A stretch of DNA of 64,000 nt from Protula sp. h YS-2021 (lineage: Eukaryota; Annelida; Polychaeta; Sabellida; Serpulidae): assembly GCA_949752745.1 (NCBI GenBank), contig OX457027.1, positions 60,910,859 through 60,974,858 on the forward strand. The letters run 5' to 3'. Every line of letters starts with the position of its first letter. Positions within the stretch are counted from its first letter, which is position 1. A program made the translations under genes and the position numbers. The notes beneath the pieces were generated by a model. It worked only from the letters and a program-made list of their open reading frames with translations, did no database searches and was not told the DNA's origin. This document shows positions 21,700 through 34,490 of the stretch, in pieces.

Positions 21700-24100
21700 A
21701 CGCATAAACATTTAAACAAAACTGCGTATATCAATCTTATTAATCAGTTTGTCATACTTCTGTATTTATTTTGACATCAGTTTACACCACATCCGGATCA
21801 CACAGGTAGACACTATCTAGCTAAATCCAAAATAACACATATACTATGCAATACAGCAAGTATCATACATCAAAACAGGGCACTTGTGTTTTACTAATGA
21901 TGCGTATGCCATCATCTCAGACATCATGAGAGAGGGTCAAAAATTTTGTTCGAGATAAACCGCCAATCTTACCTTTAGTTTTCGAATGCAACATGTTAGT
22001 TTGATCTAATTGAGCAACATTATCTCCTATCACCACGATTTATTCAAGCAGAAACGAAGCCAGTCAACATTTATGGAATGCCATTTTCATATTTATTAAG
22101 CTATCAATGGCATATATTTTTTATCTATAAAATAAATTTTGATGTCTTTCAGTCCTTAGAGATATTAGAAATATTTATTGATATTAGAAATAATGTTAAA
22201 ATACACCAAAGCTAATTAATTTTTACAGATTAAAAATTCCATTCTTGACAGCAAAAATTAAATATTTAATAACTAAATCTCAATTTTTGAGCTCAATAAT
22301 TTAGTTTCTTTATACTGATATCAAGAATTTATTTTCTGTGTCATTTTTAGAATCATACATTTTTTCTTATATTTTTAAATCTGCAAATGATTTTTTGATA
22401 TCGAAATGTCTTAGTCTAATTTTAATATCTAGAATTCAAAAGCAAATGTATGTGCATGAAATAATGGATGGTTCCTGTACATAGAATCTTTCATTTAATT
22501 TTGTACAACACATAAATGGAGCATTTCTTGCGATCAAAAACTATGTTATTATTGATATCAATAATTCAATTTTAAGTCTCCAAAATTTAATTGACGATTC
22601 ATTAAATTTTATTTAAATGTGTGCATCCCCAAGACACATTAAGTCTGTGAAATCTTTTGATCTCAAAAATATTTGGTTTTGATATCTAGAAAAAATTATT
22701 GATTACCAAATAGAAACTAATGAGATCTATGGAATGACATTTTAACATGTTATGCTAATTTTTTACATCAAAATATAGATATTAATAAATCAATGCAGAT
22801 CTTATTGATTTATATTTTGCCATGAATAATTGAATTTTTCATGGCAAAAATTTATTTTTGAGATCAAAAATTTAATTTTGCAACTTACAAAATCTTAAGG
22901 CAGACACACGTTTATACAAAATTTATCACTAAAAGATTAAAAGAAAGATTCTCATGGAATGCCGTTTTAACATTTAATGCTTATTTTTGATATCAAAATA
23001 TAATTAAAGATATCAAGAAATCAATGTAGATCTCAATCATTTATATTTTGCTATCAGTAATTGAATTTTAGACGGCAAAAATTTATTTTTGAGATCAAGA
23101 AATCAAATTTACAAACGTAAAAACTCTTTAGGCAGACAACCATTTATAAAATTCAACGAATCATCAATTAAATTTTGGAGATGAAAACTTGAATTATTGA
23201 GACCAATAATAACAACACAAATTTAGATCTCAAGAATTGCTTCTTTTTTGTATAGTAAAGGAAATGAAAGAGAGATTGTATATGCAAGACCTAGTCATTA
23301 TTAATTTACAGAAATGTGTTCTTCTGTATTTTTTATTAAAAAATAGACTGATATTTTGATATCAAAAATAAATTTTTGAGATAAAAAAATCATTTGCAGA
23401 TTTCAAAACAGAAATTAAAAAAAGTCTCACTCTGAAAAAATGATATCTGAAATAAATTCTTTATGTCAATAAAAGGAAAATGAATTATTGAGCTCAAAAT
23501 TGATATTTTGCTCTCAAATATTTCATTTTTGCTGTAAAGAATTGCATTTTTGATCTAAAAATCAATTAGAGATATCATTAAATCATTTTTTATTTATTTT
23601 TGATATTTCTTGATATCTGTAAATATTTATTGATATCAAGAATTATTTTTTAGATCAAGAATACATTTAGAGTTATCAAAAATATAATTACAGATAGCAA
23701 AAATTAATTCTTGACATAAAAAATTCTGAGATCAAAAATTAATTCTTGGTATCAATAATTCCTTAATAAACGTGAAAATGACTTTCCATAGATATCTGAA
23801 TATATTATTAATATCAATGAAAATGAATTCTTAAGCTCAAAATTGAGATTTTAATGTCAATGTTTCATTTTTGCCGTTTTGATCTCTGAAGTTTTGATCT
23901 CTAAAAATATTTTTAGATATCATTTTTTGATATCAATAAATATTTTTTGATATGTCTAAATATTTATTGATATCAAGAATTACATTTTAAGATCAAGAAT
24001 ACATTTAGAAATATGAAAAATCTAATTACAAATAGCAAAAATTAATTCTTGATTTCAAAATCTCAATTTTTGAGATCAAAAAATGAATTCTTCTATTACT
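21700..24100. repeat. AT-rich degenerate repeat field built on GATATC/GATCTC palindromes (copy A)
   Basis: No coding potential. The stretch repeats short variants of TTTTTGATATCAAAAATT and TTTTTGAGATCAAAAATT on both strands. I count about 15 GATATC hexamers between 22316 and 23985, where fewer than one is expected at this base composition. Shorter patches of the same kind occur at 13050-13600, 40810-41110 and 47990-48600. It lies just upstream of the SLC23 start codon of copy A. Confidence 0.75.
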
Positions 24101-24599
24101 AAGGAATCCCGCAAATCAGCTCACCTCGCAAATCCAACGAAAGGACCATTGTTGCCAGTATGAAATATCATTCTTAAATCTTGTAAATAGGACCGGTCAC
24201 CGAACAAAGAAGGCTTGTCAGTGAAACTGACCGAGTTTCCCTCCACAACACAAAAAGCCCTGCCAGAAATAGTTGGGAACATTTTAGCACAGGCTTAACA
24301 GCTGCATTCGCTCCTGTGTTTAAGATACACATTACACAAAATGATGTTCTTCAAGTGGAAATGTGTAACAAATTATCTAAGTCTGATGGCCTGTCACATA
24401 CGGACGCGTGAATGTATCGACAATAATAATACGTGGGACTACAGTATTCGGGTTGCTATCTGTCTATCTGTGATCTGTATCTCAAACAGTCTGAGATATC
24501 ATGGGCATCGGATCGAAGCCTCTCTGTCTAGGCAAGGCGTGCCGCATACAACTTTTGCAAGGCGAGCTATTTATTGTATAGCGGACCTAAATGGCTATG

Positions 24600-25750
24600 G
24601 CGGAAGAAGCTACGGAGGGGTGGGTGTCTTCAGTGGGTGGCATGAGGTCCGGGGGAGGGAAGGGAAGGGAATAGGATTCTCCCTGCTGCTGCCGGGTCTC
24701 TCTATAACATTAGACCACAGTCTGCTTTTCGTAAGAACAGTCGGAAATGAAAGGGATTTTGAGACTCTTCCGTCTCTTCCTCGAGTTCGTTTCCCTTGGA
24801 TCCCTGGCTGTCCGAGTCCTGGTCAGTGTACTGCGTCTGGGGCTCCGTATCCTGGAGTGTAGGCATTTCCACTGAAGGGGCGTAGAGCTGAGCTCGGGGT
24901 AAACATAAGAGTTTGACTTTTTGGACCAGAAACCGTAGCGGAGGTCTGTTCTTCCTCCTAGGTTCCTCTTGCACTGTTGCACTTCCGAGGTTAAACGAGA
25001 GCCTCATGCTCTCGCACTTTCTGTTGCAGTTCCTGTAACTGTTGCTGCAGCTGTGATTGCAAAGGCAAGATTAAGGAAGTCATTGTATAGCTTCGACAGT
25101 TGTGTAGGAAGACGGGAAGACAGGTATGCACAGCTGTCCCGCAGTCGTTGGGAAACTCAACGCAGAGGCTGTATGGGGGGCTGTCACTTACTCGGCAGGG
25201 GGTTTGATATTTTGACTCCTATTGGGGTAGGGACTTATTGGACTCTAACTGGCAAGTAGCCTACGCCTTAGGGAGGACAGCATGTTCTTATCCTTCTAGA
25301 ATATCAGGTTCCGCAATGGTTTCCGAGAAATCCATGGCTTGCCTTTTTGGACTTCTTGCTGGAAACTGCCGAGTCTGATTCAGAGCCAGTCGGACCGGAG
25401 TTGAAACCTGCCTGGGAATGACAGAGCTTGCTTTCCTCATAGTGTCTTCAACAAAGTCTTTGGTGATGAAGGACGTAAAAGAGAGAGCTTTGCGTTTATT
25501 CCTTCTTCCATCGTCCTTAGAGCTGGTCTGGCCGATTGCCTTCCAATCTTTTTGGGTGAGGCGCTGGATTGGTAGGTCACTGCCCCTGCTACAGCAGTGG
25601 GAGGTTGCGTGTACGGAAGATCTGTGGGTGGCGATCGCTGACTGGCTTCTGTCATGTCTAAAAGGCAAGCAGATGAGAAGACTATAAGATAACTGTGTTA
25701 CCAGTAAACACAGTTGTTTAAATTTACAACACTGAAGACAGCACTTCAAA
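24600..25750 (-). pseudogene. Unidentified coding-like block, minus strand (copy A)
   Basis: Minus-strand open stretches at 25288-25749 (153 codons, containing QRLTQKDWKAIGQTSSK and FVEDTMRKAS) and 24702-25007 (101 codons, containing SVEMPTLQDTEPQTQYTDQD and ELEEETEESQNP). The matching parts of copy B (50200-51412) keep most of these residues but in frames broken by stops and shifts. I do not recognise the family. Acidic and basic low-complexity stretches and absence of introns suggest an old retroelement or processed sequence that predates the duplication. Confidence 0.35.
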
Positions 25751-26238
25751 CTTTATTCAGTAATTAAGGCCATTAAAATCATCTTAAAATGCATTCAAAA
25801 GCATTTTTCAGATGAGCCTAAACGGAAAAAGAGGTCTTTAGGTGTGGTATCCCATAGCAATCTGCCCGAACCGTCAGTCCGGGGAAGTGCCGGGAAGGGA
25901 CGGTACTGACCATGGTAATAGAGCGCCCTCTGAGGTCAGACCCTAGCACTCCCCATCCAAAAACCGTTAGAGTGCCGTTAACCGTCCGAAGACGGTAAGA
26001 TAATGTGGTAAAATCGTGTCACAAGCAATAGAAATGCCAGAAGCATATACTTTCGCGCGGACAAAGATCATTAGTGCAGAACTTGCTCTTACAATACAGA
26101 TCTCGTCCTTTGGAGTTTAAGCTTAAGCATTTCTGGAGATGACTCAGTCTGCTGAATAAAGCTTGGAGTCTATGCAGGCAATGGGAAATGAAGAGACACA
26201 AAACAATTCCTACTGATGTGTGATGGAACCAGCTTATT

Positions 26239-27437
26239 CCTACTTGCAAACTTCGTTTGCAAATGGGTATAAATTTGTAGTTTTTCTCGAAATTTCTGCC
26301 TTTTTTTCTTCCCTTTTTTTCCGCCACGGAGGTTTCCAGAAAACTCCTCCTACGCTATTTGACGTAGGACGATGAAATTTGGCACAGTGATAGAGGGTGA
26401 TGAGATGTCATCAAATCCGCAAAATATTGACCTTGACCTTTAAGTATTTTTTTACCTCAAAGTGGTTTCCAGAAAACTCCTCCTACAGAGTTTGTCTTAG
26501 GTCATTTTCGACCCTTTGGCCCTGAGAGATAGGGCGATGTTGAGCTTACTTCCGACCCTTTGGGCCTAAACAACGTTACATAAGAGGTATATAAGAGGTA
26601 CCTCGGTGACCTTGACTTTCTCGGTCACGGTCAAGGGAAAAAAACCGGAAGTTGACTATTATCTCGAAAACGGTTGGAGATAGAGCGATTTTGAGCTCAT
26701 TTTCGATCCTTCGGGACTAAACAACATTACATAAGAAGTACCTTTTGAGCTCATTTTCGACCCTTTGGGCCTAAGCAACGTTACATAGTTGGGTCACGGT
26801 CAAGGACAAAAACCGGAAGTTGACTATCATCTCGAAAACGGTTAGAGATAGAGCGATTTTGAGCTCATTTTTGACCCTTTGGGCCTAAGCAACATTACAT
26901 AAGAGGTACCTCGGTGACCTTTACCCACTGGATCACGGTCAAAGTAAATAACCGGAAGTTGACTATCATCTCAAAAACGGTTAGAGATAGGGCGATGTTG
27001 AGCTCATTTCCGACCCTTTGGGCCTAAACAACGTTACATAAGAGGTACATAAGAGGTACCTCGGTGATCTTGACCTTCTGGGTCACGGCCGAGGCCAAAA
27101 GCCGGAAGTTGACTATTATCTCGACTTTGAGCTATTTTCGACCCTTTGGGCCTAAAAAACATTATATGAGTGGTACCTCGGTGATCTTGACCTCCTCCAT
27201 CATGGTCAAGGTAAAAAACTGTAAGTTGACGAGTATCTCAGAAACAGTTAGAAAACTGAATTTGATTTATTTGTGCCCAAATGAGGTTACATTATATTTA
27301 CTTCGATGGCCAAGATAATAATCCGGAAGCTGACAATTATGTCGAAACACTGAAAAATGTGTCTTTGACCAAATATGTTGTGTCTCTGCCCTTGCAAGTG
27401 GGTGCTATTTCGCTACGTGTAGCGAAATTCGGTCTAG
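26239..27437 (+). mobile_element. Non-autonomous hairpin-ended element carrying a tandem array (Helitron/HINE-like), copy A only
   Basis: Copy B has an uninterrupted site (51636-51645) where A carries these 1.2 kb. The 3' end has a hairpin (ATTTCGCTACGTGTAGCGAA, 27407-27428) followed closely by CTAG (27434-27437), as in Helitron-type ends. Short subterminal inverted repeats face each other: CCTACTTGCAA near 26239 and TTGCAAGTGGG near 27394. TTATT flanks both sides, which would instead suggest a 5-bp target duplication, so the class is uncertain. The interior is mostly a tandem repeat (next entry). No protein is coded. Confidence 0.5.
26500..27260 (+). repeat. Tandem array of about 115-150 bp units with TGACCTTGACC cores
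   Basis: Units repeat GAGCTCATTTTCGACCCTTT, GGGCCTAAACAACGTTACAT, AAGAGGTACCTCGGTGACC and AACCGGAAGTTGACTATTAT. The GACCCTTTGGG-type anchors fall at about 26508, 26551, 26704, 26759, 26872, 27011 and 27139, so unit length varies from partial units to about 150 bp. Diverged copies in the opposite orientation occur at 61735-62030 and a fragment at 29565-29605. Confidence 0.85.
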
Positions 27438-30400
27438 TTATTCTTGATCTTGTAGCTTCTTGTGGGGAATAAGAGGTACACTTCCCGGGACTATCGAAGT
27501 GTCACTGCTACCTGTAAACTGAATATCTACCTGGCCGAAGTAACAAGTGTCAAATTTACCACTTTTCTAGAACCAAACTTATCCAAACTATAGAATATGG
27601 TAAATTAGACCTATATTAGTTAAATAAACTAAATTTGCAGCAAATTTGCACTTTTTAACTAGTTTCTAGAGCAAAAGCTGCGGAGTACTCAGAGTGGCAT
27701 GTGTTTGAACAACGACGCTTAATGAGAATGCCCTACATTATCAGTGTCGTAATACCAGACTATTCCCTCAATTCGATTGGTAGATAGATGAATGGTGGAA
27801 TAGGACTGTTCTAACTGTGACAAAAAAGTTTATTTCTATTGCGTGGAAATCATTTACCGGAAGTAAAACCAATCTTAAAGTGAAGATAAGCGAATTCAAA
27901 GCTTGTGAGAAGTAAAAAAAAAAGAATTTTATTTACAGCCTGCAGGAGTCAATGCTGCTAAAACATAACACTTCAGCAATCTTATCATTTTACGAGACTA
28001 GTTTCTAACCCCTCTCATGTTTGAAAAGGTGACACAGTTCATTATTTTTGGTCTCAAACTTAAGCTAAAACAGGTATGTCAGTAAAACTGACTAAGTGCC
28101 CCGCAGGCGTGCAATCCCGAGGTTTCGTTTTTAGGCGATCGGCAAAACGTATACCCAGGTGCACAACTACATCCTATATTCTTTTCCTATGCAAGGTTTA
28201 AATGGAATCCCACGGATAGTTCTTTGAGATCTTTCGCACAAAAGATATCCTATTCAAATGCTGATGGCCTGAGATATTTGGCTTTTCGCCAAAGTCCTTT
28301 AGACACATTTTTCGGCGGCCGGTAAAATCTATATCCAGATGCACAACTACACCCTATTTTCTTTCCCTATGCAAGGTTTAAATGGAATCCCTTGAGCAGT
28401 TTCTGAGACCTATCGCACAACAGACATCATATCCGAAATGTTGAGACGGACAGACGGATGGACGGACACACCTGAATTCAATAGTCGCCCGCTTCTCGCT
28501 ATGCGGCGGAGGGGACTAAAAACTATAATTTCATGCATATAATGGAAAACATCGAAAAAAATTTCCTGCCCAAATTCCCCCTTCCCAAAAATATTTCAAA
28601 TTTATGAAACGCACTATACAAAGCTTTTGCATGGTTGTCTTACACCTAATTGATGTCTGAATTCTTTTTTCATGGAAAGTAGTAATAAATTTAATAAGAA
28701 AGAATCCGGTGTTTTGGAGGAGGCAAGAGTGTTGATTTTCTGTAAACACAACACGAGTATCCGTATATCGCACAGAGTTGTTTACATTTTACAAAGCAGC
28801 CCCCAAAAGCGTGAGATTTCTTTAATTTGCCAAGTTTCTATCCGACCTTCATGGCATGGCAAGAAATTGTCATTCATGGCGAAGCAATCACATAAGGGGA
28901 CGCTCGAAAATTATGAATGCAACTGTTTCGGAAAAATATGTCACTCCCACATCTAACTATCCCACGTCCAACTGAAAATAGCTACTACCGTGGAACATAA
29001 ATCATATTAATCATAGTACCTTTGACATTGTTCTTGACATTTGTCATTGTTATAATAATTGTTATAGAGCAATTAACGAGAGGTGTGAATGTGGTGTTTT
29101 TTTGCGAGTAATTTCTGTAAAACAAACCAATGTCAAAAATAGTTCACCATAAAATTTAAGAATGTGGTTAGTAGTATTATTACACAGCGAAGACCAATAA
29201 TAATGTCCCTTTATTTAATTTGATGTCTCTTATGTTAGACTGATAACTGTACCTAACTCAGTCAGCTTTTAATGACTTCTTAGGATGACTGCATTTTGAT
29301 AACATTGAGCAGTCACTGAAAATAAATACTTAACTTTGATTCCACTTCTAACACATTTTTTTTTCATTTTAAATTCATCTCACTGGTGGCGTTATCGTCA
29401 TTCTCAACTCGTTAATCATATATCAGATAAAGTAAAACAATAATGCTAGTTTTTCTCGATAGTTACCATCAAGAAAGGAAAATACTTCCTGCAGCTGTAT
29501 ACATATAGATTGTACCTAATAATAGTCTGTATATAGGACATGTTTCTATTTTTATTTCAATTAGATGACATCAAGGTCACCGAGGTACCTCTTAAGCATC
29601 TTACACATCAAGCCTAAACTTATCAAGTAGTAAATTTATCAAGTGTAAGAATGTTCCTAATTATCGCACAATTTACTCATCCCACACTTTTTTTGATATA
29701 ACACAAACACATGCATTTCGTATATAAATACCGAATGGAAATAGTAGATTAGAGAGGTATTCTGGGATTAAGTACAAGTGCTGAGTTGAAATTGACAGAA
29801 GGTTAGCCAGATAGTTTGGGATTAACTAGCAGACCTGAGTAGAAATTGACAAAAGATAAGGTTGGGATGTGAGGATTAGTTTTGGAGATTAAGAATCATT
29901 ATGACAGGAAACTAAGCAATTGAGATAGCACAAGGCGCCATTATGGAGTGGTAGGGCCGAGGTGGCAAAATGGACACTGGTAAATGGCAATTAGTCGATG
30001 GCAAAGTGACCGATGGCAAAACGACCTACACCCCCTCCGAAGAACAGAATTAAACGGTTACCGCCGCATCTAGCCAGAAAACTGTGTACAGTTGGAAGCT
30101 TAGTGATAAACTATTTCAGGGCTAAAACTCCTGAGTAGATAATTAAAATCTTACTACCAGGCAATCACACCAGAACACATCGAGGGCAATTAACTCCTGT
30201 AATCATTTTTTTTAAATTTTCAACAACAAAAGTTTGGGTACAACTTGACCATGAAAAATTGGACACACTTGACCATGCAAATTAGGGTACGACTTGACTC
30301 ATTTGAGTCAACCTCTTCCTCCTTTTTTGCAAATTGATCAGCTTTTAACTGCTTAGTTGGCCTACAGGTCATTATGCCTACGGCTCACAACGCCTGTTAC

Positions 30401-30980
30401 GTCGAAGAGTTTCTGTATTTTTAACACATAAGAATTGCAGAACAGGTCAGTTTTTCTCCGGGATACGCGGTCATAAGTTTTCCGGAGTATGTTCCATAAT
30501 GTAGTCATCGCGGATTAGATTAATCACTCGGAGTATGCGAGGGTATGAACTACTGAGTGACAATTTGACAATTTGATATTGTAATTGCTTTGTAAAAGTG
30601 CTAGGTTTCAAGGGCAACTGATACACTTGATATAGCCAGGATGTCTAAAGGATAAGGCTCAGTTTTGTGAGTTCAATTAGATTTTTATGTTGAGTTCTAT
30701 GTTTAAGTGTGCTTTTGAAAAATAAAATAAACGAATTAGAAAAAGATGAATTTGTTGTGTGTAGTTCTTTGAATTTTAAGTCAAATTCGAAATCGAAGGC
30801 GCTATGAGCTGTAGGCGTTTTGAGCAGTAGGCCAACTGTGCTGTAATCGGTCAGCTAACTCCCCTCCAATGTAATAAGGCGGTCATGAAGAATATATCAC
30901 CAGTCACATTTTTTAGAAAGATTGATTTGACATGTGGTTGATTCCACTGCACATTTCGGTTGTTATTTTTGTACTAATGC
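27438..30980. other. Non-coding right flank of copy A
   Basis: No coding exon is supported. The stretch matches 51640-53610 and 62030-62395 in copy B. It includes a dispersed-repeat tail near 28440-28520 (GGACGGACACACCTGAATTC then CGGCGGAGGGGACTAAAA), which is also found at about 52525-52595 and has the form of a SINE or non-LTR 3' end. Confidence 0.6.
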
Positions 30981-31740
30981 CTGAGTGCCTGATATGGACA
31001 GGGGGGACGGGCCAAACCGCACCAGAACGAAACCGTCCCAGGACTAAATCGCCCCAATTTTGCGAAGTAGGACTAAACCGCTTCTATAACCTAGTTGCCC
31101 CAGGACTAAACCGCCTCATGCAATATTCTTAGTTTATTGATTTTTTTGGGATAAAACAGAAACCCTTTTGTTTTTGTTTTCGGTCACGTTATCTTACGGC
31201 GGTTTCTTTTAATTGACTTTTTATTTTCGGTCATTTTATCTTAAAGTGGTTCCTTTTTATTGACATTGATGTAAATTAAAGAACAGTTCAGGGAATTTGA
31301 CTGAGATTATTGAAGAGCTTGTACCGGAGTACAATTCTTAGCATGAACGTTCGATAACTGACTGCACTTTTTGACAATAGGTAACACATCAACAGCATCA
31401 ATGAAGTTCTGCAGTAACTTCTTATAAACTGAAGTGAATTTCTTAGCATTTAATGTTTACTTAAGGCAACTGACTAAGATCTTTGATTCCCTTTAATACA
31501 AAACCGGAGTACACTTTATACCATTCAATGTGCATTTCCAACGTTCGATCACTGATCGCAATTTTCAATTATCGTTAATTACAATTTTTAAATTAACTAC
31601 AATTCATTTGTTAAATTGCAATTAAAATTGAAATTCTAATCTATTAATTGCACTTTATCTTCACCCATTCTGTAATAAACTGTGAAATTTTACACCGTCA
31701 TAATTGTTATTAGCTAATTATAAAGCAATACGGAAATACT

Positions 31741-32870
31741 GAAAATCGGAAAGGTGGCCTAAGACTCTGCTACGAAGGATTCACCTACAACAGGAAAAAT
31801 GTGAAGGCGACCACTATTCGATGGGAATTCTCGCATAGAACAAAGCACAGCTGGAAAGGCTCCGTCACCACCAACCTGGATGTCAAAGCAGTGAAAAAGG
31901 TGACGTTTCAGTTGGGCTACGGTTCAGTCGGACTACGCTTCAGCTGGACTACGATTTCCAATTTTGGGTGTGCAGTTGGACTAAGGTTCAGCTGGACTAC
32001 GATCGGGGTTGTGGCAGTTGGACTACGATTTGAGTTGTTGCAGTTCGAGCGCGATTTTCTTGTCATTTGACTAGTCTGAATCAAACATTCAGTTGCAAAC
32101 GTTTTACACATTTTCAACGAATTTTCGATTTTCTTCGATCCCACAGTTTGTTTACACTGAATTTCAAAGGTTTTTTATGTTTAGATTACAGAAAAATCAA
32201 TCGGTGTTTAAACTGAAATTCCAAAAGCCTTTAATGGACAATTTATGCAAACACAAAGTAGAACAAATTGTTTGATTGCAATTGCACATTGCAATTAAAG
32301 GGTCAAACTAATTTCGATAATCGACTAGTGATACAAAAATAGTCACCAATTTTTTTCAGGCAATTTGTTTCCGGACATCGGATTTCCCGGCAAAACTGCA
32401 ACTGTAGTTCAACTGCAACGTAATCGTGAAAAGGACGGCACTCCGCACCCACGAACCCGACAATATAGCCGTCATGAAGGTCAAACACGCCATGAAGGAA
32501 AGACCAACATTATGTCGCGAGAAGACCGCCAGGCATTACTGAATGCCGATCCTGATGTGCTTGCCGAACTTTCACGCACTGATACGATGCGTCGAATGAT
32601 TTGCAAGCACAGAAGAGGAGCTTTACCCAAAGAACCAAGTACTGCTTAACAGATCCATCTTTCTGATGAATACAAGCAGACATGAGGCACCAACCCACAG
32701 CAATTTCTCATCTACAACAACGAGCCTGAAAGCAACCACCTCATATTCGTTTTCGCTACAGATCAGGGTTTATGCCACCTTTGCCGATCGCGCCAGTGGT
32801 TCATGGATGGTACATTTAAAACGTGTCCAAAGCTATTTCAGCAGCTTTATATTACGTACGACTCCAGTGA
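31741..32870 (+). pseudogene. Mutator-like (MULE) transposase relic with N-terminal FLYWCH domain
   Basis: The plus strand from 31746 reads KGGLRLCYEGFTYNRK then RWEFSHRTKHSWKGSVTTN, the layout of a FLYWCH finger, but the two zinc Cys positions are Phe and Trp. After a 31907-32055 repeat patch and a gap, 32500-32860 reads RMICKHRRGALPKEP and then, across stops, FLIYNNEPESNHLIFVFAT and QWFMDGTFKTCPKLFQQLY. FMDGTFKTCPKLF is the hallmark around the first catalytic Asp of metazoan MULE transposases. The remainder of the DDE core is missing. It is a dead, truncated copy between the two duplication blocks, on the opposite strand to the SLC23 genes. Confidence 0.8.
31907..32055 (+). repeat. Short tandem repeat of CAGTTGGACTACG
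   Basis: About seven imperfect copies of CAG(T/C)TGGACTACG(G/A)TT in uneven spacing, interrupting the MULE relic just after its FLYWCH region. Confidence 0.75.
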
Positions 32871-33214
32871 CTGACGATGTGCTCTTAATTTTGACAGTAT
32901 TGCAAGAGCTCATTTTTATATTGTGATAAACATTGTGACACTTTTGGATATTTCGAACGTACGGATATTGTGATAGTTTACGATTGAGCGGATCCTCCAG
33001 CATATATCATTTGAACATGCTATAAAGTGACATTTTAGTTTAGTGATATTGGACTTCAAGCGCTTTTTTTAGTATTTTTATCTTTGGTAAATATGTGCTA
33101 TATGTGCTACTGTAGTAATGCAGTTTGTTGAATTAATTAAAAATCTATAATTTGTAATGTTGGGTTTCATTTTTCGTTTTAACACTTTGGTCGCAAGCCT
33201 TTGTCGCATAAGAG

Positions 33215-33651
33215 ATGAAACAACAGATGTGGATTAATAAAAACGTGCTCCGAAATTACGAGTCGAAACAAAATAGAAGTATCCTTATCAAAAAACTTTT
33301 CTTAAATCCTTCGATTCGTGAAAAAATTCATCAGTTTGACTCAGAGAGCTTTTACTGTAAATTTTAAAATGCGTCAATTATGACATAAATGTGCGTGTCC
33401 ATAAGTTTACAGCTAAAGTGTATGTCTTAAACATATTCAACTGAAAAATGGTGTGTATAATGTGAAAGATGCAAATATGCAGCCAGTTCGTGGCACATTG
33501 TTCATCCAAAGTATTAGCTACTTCACAAATATGTACCTAATTTCTGCGTGCTAAAAGTTCTCACCCTTCGACCAGGGATTACCTCACGGTATAGGGCTTA
33601 TATAATGGAGGTGAGATCTTCTGGCCCAGTGGACTATTCGGCCAGAGCACC
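33215..33651 (-). mobile_element. Partial TIR element, left arm of a large inverted repeat
   Basis: Reverse-complement match to 34487-34930 over about 430 bp. Its right end (ACTATTCGGCCAGAGCA then CCG) is the terminal motif of the element at 34491-35367. The other end is not found, so the copy is truncated. It abuts the left edge of duplication block B. Confidence 0.7.
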
Positions 33652-33914
33652 GTCATTAGATAAAGCCTTGAAATGAACACATAAAGCGATAATTAGATTT
33701 TGACACATTCATGTCTGATGATCCCCATTGATTAGGATAAACGAAAACATGGTTGGTGATTTTCCATTGTTTTAGCCTGTTTTCTGAGTTACGAATCCAC
33801 GCTTTTTTGTCTGGTATAAGAAGAGTTCCGCATTTAATTGCGTCGCCCCGGCCGCACATCTTAATCTAAGGTAGGAGGTCCATAGGAGTAAAGTATTAGT
33901 GAAGAATTAATTTG

Positions 33915-34003
33915 TAGGCTCGTACAAATAGTGGTCGGACGGATTTGAAACTCGGACCTTTCGTTTACAAAGTGAATGTCTCAGCAACTACACCATGGAG
34001 GTG
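33915..34003 (-). repeat. tRNA-related SINE head (copy B)
   Basis: Duplicate of the element at 6225-6310. The A box survives with one change (GGTGTAGTTGCT) and the B box is damaged (GAGTTTCAAATCC), as expected for an inert copy carried along by the duplication. Confidence 0.5.
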
Positions 34004-34490
34004 AACTTACAGAATAAAATAGTTTATAAATCTTACCCTACATATTTTAAATATTCAATGTGCCCTGACTACATTGCCCTTGATTTGTAATAGATTGCTT
34101 GTGATTTGTATTTCGTTTCAAAACATAAATGCCAAAAAGCTAATGTTTATATGTGTCATATTCTGAGAAAGGTTACAGGATTACGTAAGTACAACACTTA
34201 TTTATGAACTGAATGAATGCCAGTATACGAGCAGTCTGTTGTGACATTTAATGGAAAGCCTGTCAGTTTAATGACATAATTATGAGCAGTGTATTGTTCT
34301 TTTAAGTGTGGATGAGTAAAGTATTTAGTCTGAGTTTTTTTGCCCAGAAAACACGCTAATTTTTGCATACAACCCCGTTTTTAGTAAACTAAAAGATAGA
34401 CTTTTAACGCAAGTCGGGATTTTCTAGCAACAGAATACACTGTATTTCATCCTTAAACCCTGACTAATTTTATAGTGTAATAGCGTCCCG

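Noticed and set aside
26500..27260. CRISPR or coding repeat protein in the 115-150 bp tandem array
   Set aside because: Units vary in length, have no conserved open frame and sit inside a hairpin-ended insertion absent from copy B.
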